Assembly: GCA_012522875.1 (NCBI GenBank)
Contig: JAAYJP010000159.1
Location: 1-10,896, forward strand
Origin: Clostridiales bacterium
Lineage (GTDB): Bacteria > Bacillota > Clostridia > Christensenellales > Aristaeellaceae
Length of the DNA stretch: 10,896 nt
Direction: 5' to 3'
Below, piece after piece: positions 6,944 through 10,896 of the stretch. Below the pieces are notes generated by a model. That model worked only from the letters and a program-made list of their open reading frames with translations, ran no database searches and had not been told where the DNA came from. Position numbers and translations under genes: made by a program. The stretch's first letter is position 1. The number at the start of each line of letters is the position of its first letter.

Positions 6944-9251
6944 GGCCAGGCTCCTTTCTGCCTACGGATTTAATCTTGTTTGCCGGACCGCGTGCCAGGT
7001 TGATACGGATGATCAGCCGATTTTCTCCCTCCTCATAGGAATAGGCGGCATGGTCACAGAGTTTCCTGATTATCATCAGGCCCAGGCCTCCCGCCTCCCG
7101 CTCGGTGCTGGGGAGGCTGATATCAGGCAATGGCTGGGAAAGGGGGTCAAATGCCTCGCCCCGGTCGCGAAAACGCAGGACTGCCTCCTGGCCCACCAGT
7201 TCACAGCAAAACATGACCTTGTTACCATGGGAGCTGGCATATCGCACCATGTTGGAGAAAACCTCATCGACAATTACATGAAGCCTGCTGAGCGCATGGG
7301 GGGACGGGTTTGCTGGCACCGTCTCAATCCGTACCAGGGATTGAATGGTTTCTGTCTGCTCTTCTTCAAGGGGAATATCACTCCAGGGCAGTGTGGCGTG
7401 GCTGCTCAGGATGTCCAGCGCCATCAGCGTGATATCATCCGCCTGCTCCCGGGCCCCGGCGAACTGGCCCAGGGATTGCATCAGGGCTTCAGCTTGCATT
7501 TCGGCTGGTAGATTACGAAGAGGAGGCTGATCCATCAGCCTTTTCAGGCCCGCGGATGTGAAGAAAGCGTCACGAATATCTTCTGCTTCGGTTACCCCAT
7601 CTGTATAAAGCAACAGCTTGTCCCCCGCCAAAAGGCGGAAACGGTGCACATGGTATACGGTTTCCTCATAGGCTCCCAGCACAAGGTCAGCGGTGCTGAA
7701 CAAAAAGGAATATTCTTCGCCCAATCGGGCCAACAACGGCGGATTGTGCCCAGCATTCACAAAGTCAAGCCAGCCGTCCCCTTCACAGTCCCAAATCGCC
7801 ACGAACGCGGTAACAAAAAAACCCGCCTCGTTTTCCTGGCAGAGCTTGCGGTTGGCGTGCGCCACTGCTTCAGCCAAACCTCCTTCCCCCAGGATGTCGC
7901 TTTGCAGCTGCGTCTTGACACGCATCATAAACAAAGCGCCGGGGATGCCCTTCCCGGAGACATCAGCAATTATCAGGGCCAGTTTCCTGCCGGGAGAGCC
8001 AGGAACCGGGAAAAAATCATAGAAGTCCCCGCCGACTTCCCGTGCGGCCTTCAGAAGCGCACCCAGGCGGAACCGGCCTTCCAGTGCCGAAAGCGTGTTT
8101 ATACGGGGGAGGCTTGCAAGCTGAACTTCACGGGCAAGGGCCAGTTCCGTGTCGATGCGCTCCCGGGCGTCAGTGATTGCCTGCTTGAGCGCGCTCACAG
8201 TAGCATTGATCCCGTCTGACAGTGCGCGGAATTCCGCGTTTCCCCGCTCTTCCACAAGGGTTTCCAAATTTCCCTTTGTAATCCGGGCAAGAGAGGCGTT
8301 CACATTCCGGATGCCCTGGATGACCACCCCGTCCACCATGCGGCTGACCAGAATGAACACGCTCACGAAGAGAAGGAGATAGGCCGCGCCCACGAACAGA
8401 AGGGTTTCGTTGCGGCCCGCGAATATTTCAGTAAAGGGGAGCATTCCGATGATCAGGTAATCCCCCAATACTGCACCCAAACATAATGCGCGGTCAACCC
8501 CATGCCCCATGGAAAAAGGCTGGCCAGAACGCGCTCCAGGCAAGGGAAAATCGAGATCTTCCGCTCTTAACCCCATCAGCTCGCGCTCACCGGCGCTTAC
8601 CACCAGCCCCCTTTGAAGCACAATCACAGCGCCATGGTTGCCAATGGCAAACCCAGGGGCCAGGTTTTTGATGTCAGCCAACGCGGCAGCTTCCGCGAGG
8701 CGTTCCGGCACATCCCCAATTTGCACCATGCCTGCCCGCCCGGGAATTCCGGTTGCTGAGAACTGCATCAACACGCTCCGGTCATGTCCTGTGGGGGTAG
8801 CGGGCTGTATCAGCACCAGAAACGGGTCTTTGAGGATGGGGAGGAAAAAGGAGGACTGCTCTGCGCTTGAAAGGCTATAGCCAAGATATGGCGCATAGGT
8901 GGTCGCGGTAATGATGCCGCTGCCATCAATAATGTGCAGCTGATCCACATCCAAAACCGGAAGCAGGGCGGCCAGTTCTTCTGAAGACTGTGCCACCTCC
9001 GGGTGTCTGGACAGAATCCAACGCAGGGTATGGAGCTTGTAGGTCAGGGATTTGTCATTGCTTTGCCGTATTGACTCCAGGTTCTTATCATGCTGTGCTA
9101 TTTGTGCCTGCGCATCCGCCAGCCTTGCATCAATCAGTTCCAGCGCATCCTTCCGGGCATGTCCCGTCTGCACCAGCCATGTAATAAGCAGGGTGACTGC
9201 GAAGGCTGCCGCCATCAGGACCAAAAGGCGCCTCTGAAAGGTTCGCCTCAT
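6936..9251 (-). CDS. Membrane sensor SpoIIE-type PP2C phosphatase with C-terminal RsbW-like histidine-kinase-fold ATPase
   Basis: This encodes 771 residues. TM1 at 9-27, an extracellular sensor region 28-283 (helical at first, then PAS/Cache-like strands), TM2 at 284-304, and a HAMP-like linker 305-365 give a transmembrane receptor. A SpoIIE/PP2C phosphatase follows (about 368-613), with metal-binding GGDFYDFF (407-414), DVSGKGIPGALFM (430-442), NAGHNPPLL (499-507), YTDGVTEA (549-556) and DDIT (605-608). The C-terminal part (about 645-750) is an RsbW/SpoIIAB-like ATPase: N-box DEVFSNMVRYA (662-672), DRGEAFDP (696-703) and GGLGLMIIRKL (721-731). Such proteins dephosphorylate, and through the kinase part phosphorylate, STAS antagonists. 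The start codon overlaps the STAS stop (ATGA), so the two are translated together. The end overlaps the adaptor gene by 8 bases, tying signalling to export. The ligand is unknown. Confidence 0.92.
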   Translation of the reverse strand: MRRTFQRRLLVLMAAAFAVTLLITWLVQTGHARKDALELIDARLADAQAQIAQHDKNLESIRQSNDKSLTYKLHTLRWILSRHPEVAQSSEELAALLPVLDVDQLHIIDGSGIITATTYAPYLGYSLSSAEQSSFFLPILKDPFLVLIQPATPTGHDRSVLMQFSATGIPGRAGMVQIGDVPERLAEAAALADIKNLAPGFAIGNHGAVIVLQRGLVVSAGERELMGLRAEDLDFPLPGARSGQPFSMGHGVDRALCLGAVLGDYLIIGMLPFTEIFAGRNETLLFVGAAYLLLFVSVFILVSRMVDGVVIQGIRNVNASLARITKGNLETLVEERGNAEFRALSDGINATVSALKQAITDARERIDTELALAREVQLASLPRINTLSALEGRFRLGALLKAAREVGGDFYDFFPVPGSPGRKLALIIADVSGKGIPGALFMMRVKTQLQSDILGEGGLAEAVAHANRKLCQENEAGFFVTAFVAIWDCEGDGWLDFVNAGHNPPLLARLGEEYSFLFSTADLVLGAYEETVYHVHRFRLLAGDKLLLYTDGVTEAEDIRDAFFTSAGLKRLMDQPPLRNLPAEMQAEALMQSLGQFAGAREQADDITLMALDILSSHATLPWSDIPLEEEQTETIQSLVRIETVPANPSPHALSRLHVIVDEVFSNMVRYASSHGNKVMFCCELVGQEAVLRFRDRGEAFDPLSQPLPDISLPSTEREAGGLGLMIIRKLCDHAAYSYEEGENRLIIRINLARGPANKIKSVGRKEPGHG

Positions 9252-9556
9252 GGGGTATCTTCAAGAATGGTGAGGATTTCAGAAAAGCCGGTGATCTCAA
9301 AAACCTCCGTGACGGCCCGATTGGGGTTTAGGATGGTGAGGCTTCCTTGCCGGTTCATCACCTTCTGAGCGGCCAGGATGACCCTAAGCCCCGCGCTGGA
9401 TACATATTCCGTTTCCCGCATCTCGAATTCCAACTGTGTGATACCCTCCACACCCGAACGGAGCGTTGCTTCCAGCTCGCGGGAGGTCATGCTGTCCAGC
9501 CGCCCCGTGATTTTCAGGCGCAGGCGGCCGCCTTCCCTGGTTTCTTCAATGGTCAT
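9248..9556 (-). CDS. STAS-domain anti-sigma factor antagonist (SpoIIAA/RsbV-like)
   Basis: This encodes 102 residues, a single STAS domain at the usual family length. It has 'RLKITGRLDSMTSRELEATL' (13-32), then 'LEFEMRETEYVSSAGLRVIL' (42-61), with Ser54 in VSSAGL at the position that is phosphorylated in these proteins, and a final helix after 'GSLTILNPNRAVTEVFEITGF'. In the family the unphosphorylated form binds an anti-sigma kinase and releases its partner. Here the matching kinase and phosphatase domains sit in the very next protein. A GGAAGG site precedes the ATG by about 7 bases. No free-standing RsbW or sigma-B gene is in the window, so the final output may be the ECF sigma downstream, an off-window partner, or direct control of the exporter; this is inference. 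Confidence 0.92.
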   Translation of the reverse strand: MTIEETREGGRLRLKITGRLDSMTSRELEATLRSGVEGITQLEFEMRETEYVSSAGLRVILAAQKVMNRQGSLTILNPNRAVTEVFEITGFSEILTILEDTP

Positions 9557-9597
9557 CGTTCACCTTCCTTTCCATGTGGTGGATATGACGGTATCAA

Positions 9598-9855
9598 CTA
9601 TAGCATCGTGTCCAACAGCTCCCGAACAGAGGCCCTGAGTTCGCCGCCGGGCGTCCGCCATACTGCGAAATCACCATCTGAACGGACGGTCCTGAAGACA
9701 TTCGGGTCGCTTAAGGCCTGGAAACGGATACCGATCATACGCCGCCTCATATTGACCAGCGCAATGCTGCCGCTGCTGAGCTCCAGCTTCAGCAGGTGAT
9801 CGTCAATGACATCGATTCGCCGAATGCTGTCTTCCAACGCAATCACCCCGCCCAT
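9598..9855 (-). CDS. DUF2442-like small protein
   Basis: This encodes 85 residues. The pattern 'IRRIDVIDDHLLKLELSSGSIALVNMR' then 'FQALSDPNVFRTVRSDGDFAVWRTPGGEL' and a closing helix fits the DUF2442 family: a strand-rich N-terminus, a 'L.dp..F..v....' segment and an aromatic W before a Gly. The function of the family is unknown; its members are often small partners of other short proteins such as DUF4160. No such partner is present here. The ATG at 9855 has only a weak GGTGG nearby, and the GTG at 9846 is an alternative start. It is the first gene after the oad terminator and lies 41 bases before the STAS gene, so it is probably the first gene of the long operon. Confidence 0.7.
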   Translation of the reverse strand: MGGVIALEDSIRRIDVIDDHLLKLELSSGSIALVNMRRRMIGIRFQALSDPNVFRTVRSDGDFAVWRTPGGELRASVRELLDTML

Positions 9856-9932
9856 CCACCAATGTATTCATTTCCATACTGAATCTAACATGCATTACCT
9901 GAAGGCGCATGGCCCTAAAGGGCTATTCAAGG
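9856..9932 (-). other. Intergenic region expected to hold the operon promoter
   Basis: This 77-base gap lies between the oad terminator and the first gene of the export operon, so a promoter is expected in or near it. No convincing -35/-10 pair is visible; the best fragment is a TGTTAGATT extended -10-like element around 9881-9889. A small inverted repeat GCCCT-TT-AGGGC lies at 9912-9923 and might be an operator or a short stem. Confidence 0.35.
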
Positions 9933-9957
9933 AAAAAGCCGCGCCCTGAGGGCGCGG
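9933..9957 (-). terminator. Rho-independent terminator of the oadB unit
   Basis: On the minus strand, CCGCGCCC (9957-9950) pairs perfectly with GGGCGCGG (9946-9939) around a 3-base loop. One C and five T follow (9938-9933). It lies 35 bases beyond the stop of the small membrane protein and ends that unit. Confidence 0.85.
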
Positions 9958-9992
9958 TGGAAAGAGCAAAAGGGATAAGGAACCCGAGATCT

Positions 9993-10121
9993 TTACTCGC
10001 TTTTGTGTTGGGGTTCCAAATACTGCAGGAGTTTGATGGTCGAGAAGAAAAGTCCCAGAACCAGGAAGACGCCGGCCAGGCCAAGGCCGGTCACAATCAG
10101 GCCGATGATAAAATCGCTCAT
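9993..10121 (-). CDS. 42-residue single-pass membrane protein, candidate minimal gamma subunit of the decarboxylase pump
   Basis: This encodes 42 residues: MSDFIIGLIVTGLGLAG, a hydrophobic continuation VFLVLGLFF, then 'TIKLLQYLEPQHKSE'. A transmembrane helix (about 5-26) with a 'G...GVFLVLGL' pattern resembles the N-terminal helix of OadG, the small subunit that anchors the decarboxylase complex. A typical OadG is about twice as long and has a zinc-binding or linker tail, which is absent. AAGGAGG sits 5 bases before the ATG, and the gap to the oadB stop is only 11 bases, which supports a real and co-expressed gene. It precedes the terminator. It may stabilise the beta subunit; the assignment to OadG is by position and helix pattern only. 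Confidence 0.7.
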   Translation of the reverse strand: MSDFIIGLIVTGLGLAGVFLVLGLFFSTIKLLQYLEPQHKSE

Positions 10122-10132
10122 TCTTTACCTCC

Positions 10133-10896
10133 TTAGCGGATAAACAGGGAAACCAAAGTGATAACCAGGCCGCCGGCCACGATGGAACCCAGCTGGCCAG
10201 CCACATTGGCGCTGGTGGCCTGCATGAGGACGAAATTGTAGGGATCCTCTTCCTTGGCCATTTTTTGAATAACCCGGGCACTCATGGGGAATGCGGAAAT
10301 ACCGGCAGCGCCGATCATCGGGTTGATTTTATTTTTGCGGAAAAGATTGAGGAACTTGGCAAACAATACACCGCCTGCAGTATCGAAAACAAAGGCGGCC
10401 AGGCCCAGCGCCATGATGAGCGCGGTGTCCCAACGCAGGAAGTTCTCCGCCAGCATGGTGGAGCCGATGGATAAGCCAAGGAGAATGGTGACAAGGTTGG
10501 CCAGTTCATTCTGCGCGGTCTTGGACAGGCGCTCAAGCACCCCGCATTCCCTGACGAGGTTGCCAAACATCAGGCTTCCTACCAGGGGGGCTGACATGGG
10601 AACGATGATGCCGGCCACCAGGGTGGTGATAATCGGAAAGAGTATCAGTGCCAGCTTGGATGCCCGCTTGCCATGGTAGTCCATGCGGATTTTGCGCTCT
10701 TCCCTGGTGGTCAGCGCTCGGATGACCGGGGGCTGGATGACCGGAACTAGGGACATATAACTGTAGGCTGCGACAGAAATCGGCGCCATGTAATCCTTGA
10801 GGTTAAAATGATTGGCCACATAAAGTGTGGTTGGCCCGTCCGCTGCGCCGATGATGCCAATGGCTGAGGCCAAACGGATAACGATATTGGGCTCCG
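10133..10896 (-). CDS. oadB: Sodium-translocating decarboxylase beta subunit OadB/GcdB/MmdB family, C-terminal part (start outside window)
   Basis: The frame is open to the window edge and gives the last 253 residues of a protein usually about 370-430 long. It shows EPNIVIRLASAIGIIGAADG just inside the edge, with the Asp of AADGPT that corresponds to the essential Na+-site Asp of OadB (Asp203 in Klebsiella). Further on come several transmembrane helices and 'AAGISAFPMSARVIQKM', containing the conserved Ser and Arg of the ion path (Ser382 and Arg389 in Klebsiella). It ends with 'ATSANVAGQLGS' and a final helix. The family couples decarboxylation of a biotin-bound carboxyl group to Na+ export. 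Which acid is used (oxaloacetate, methylmalonyl-CoA, glutaconyl-CoA) cannot be told, because the alpha and biotin subunits are not in the window; the symbol is for the family. Confidence 0.93.
   Translation of the reverse strand, partial: EPNIVIRLASAIGIIGAADGPTTLYVANHFNLKDYMAPISVAAYSYMSLVPVIQPPVIRALTTREERKIRMDYHGKRASKLALILFPIITTLVAGIIVPMSAPLVGSLMFGNLVRECGVLERLSKTAQNELANLVTILLGLSIGSTMLAENFLRWDTALIMALGLAAFVFDTAGGVLFAKFLNLFRKNKINPMIGAAGISAFPMSARVIQKMAKEEDPYNFVLMQATSANVAGQLGSIVAGGLVITLVSLFIR

Noticed and set aside
1..10896. CRISPR arrays, tRNA or rRNA genes, insertion sequences, long direct repeats
   Set aside because: I read both strands and saw no regularly spaced repeats, no cloverleaf or rRNA signatures, and no transposase-like frame. 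The two ABC ATPase domains are similar because they are paralogues, not a recent duplication.

Overview
The window reads almost entirely from the minus strand. It is densely packed, moderately GC-rich, and uses strong Shine-Dalgarno sites of the AAGGAGG type. NHLM-type peptide exporters, SpoIIE/STAS partner-switching proteins, a small ECF sigma factor and a membrane decarboxylase OadB together suggest a Gram-positive Clostridia-type anaerobe, such as a gut or rumen Firmicute. That placement is an inference from gene content only; no rRNA or other marker gene is present.

Layout in the direction of transcription (high to low coordinates). (1) 10896-9993: the 3' part of oadB, the beta subunit of a sodium-pumping decarboxylase, then a 42-residue single-pass membrane protein resembling a minimal gamma subunit, closed by a clear rho-independent terminator at 9957-9933. 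(2) 9855-552: what looks like one long operon of ten genes. They are a DUF2442-like small protein, a STAS anti-anti-sigma protein, a membrane SpoIIE phosphatase carrying its own RsbW-like kinase domain, a short HlyD-like adaptor, a C39-peptidase ABC exporter, a second ABC exporter of the NHLM type, a small unknown protein, an ECF sigma factor, a signal-peptide protein, and finally a 75-residue LysM protein with a double-glycine leader. Many neighbours overlap by 4 or 8 bases, and the unit ends at a terminator at 524-482. (3) 396-1: the start of a MalT/LuxR-type ATPase regulator behind its own candidate promoter.

How the genes may work together (inference): the C39 domain would cut the last gene product after Gly-Gly and, with the adaptor and the partner ABC protein, export a mature LysM peptide of about 61 residues that could bind the cell wall. 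No peptide-modifying enzyme (LanM, YcaO, radical SAM, nitrile hydratase) lies in the operon, so the cargo is probably unmodified unless enzymes are elsewhere. An external signal sensed by the SpoIIE protein would set the phosphorylation state of the STAS protein, and the ECF sigma with its small flanking genes would provide transcriptional control. A self-contained, sigma-regulated export system for a double-glycine LysM protein is the most noteworthy content of the window. No tRNA, rRNA, CRISPR array, insertion sequence or gene on the plus strand was found, and no gene-free stretch exceeds 300 bases.
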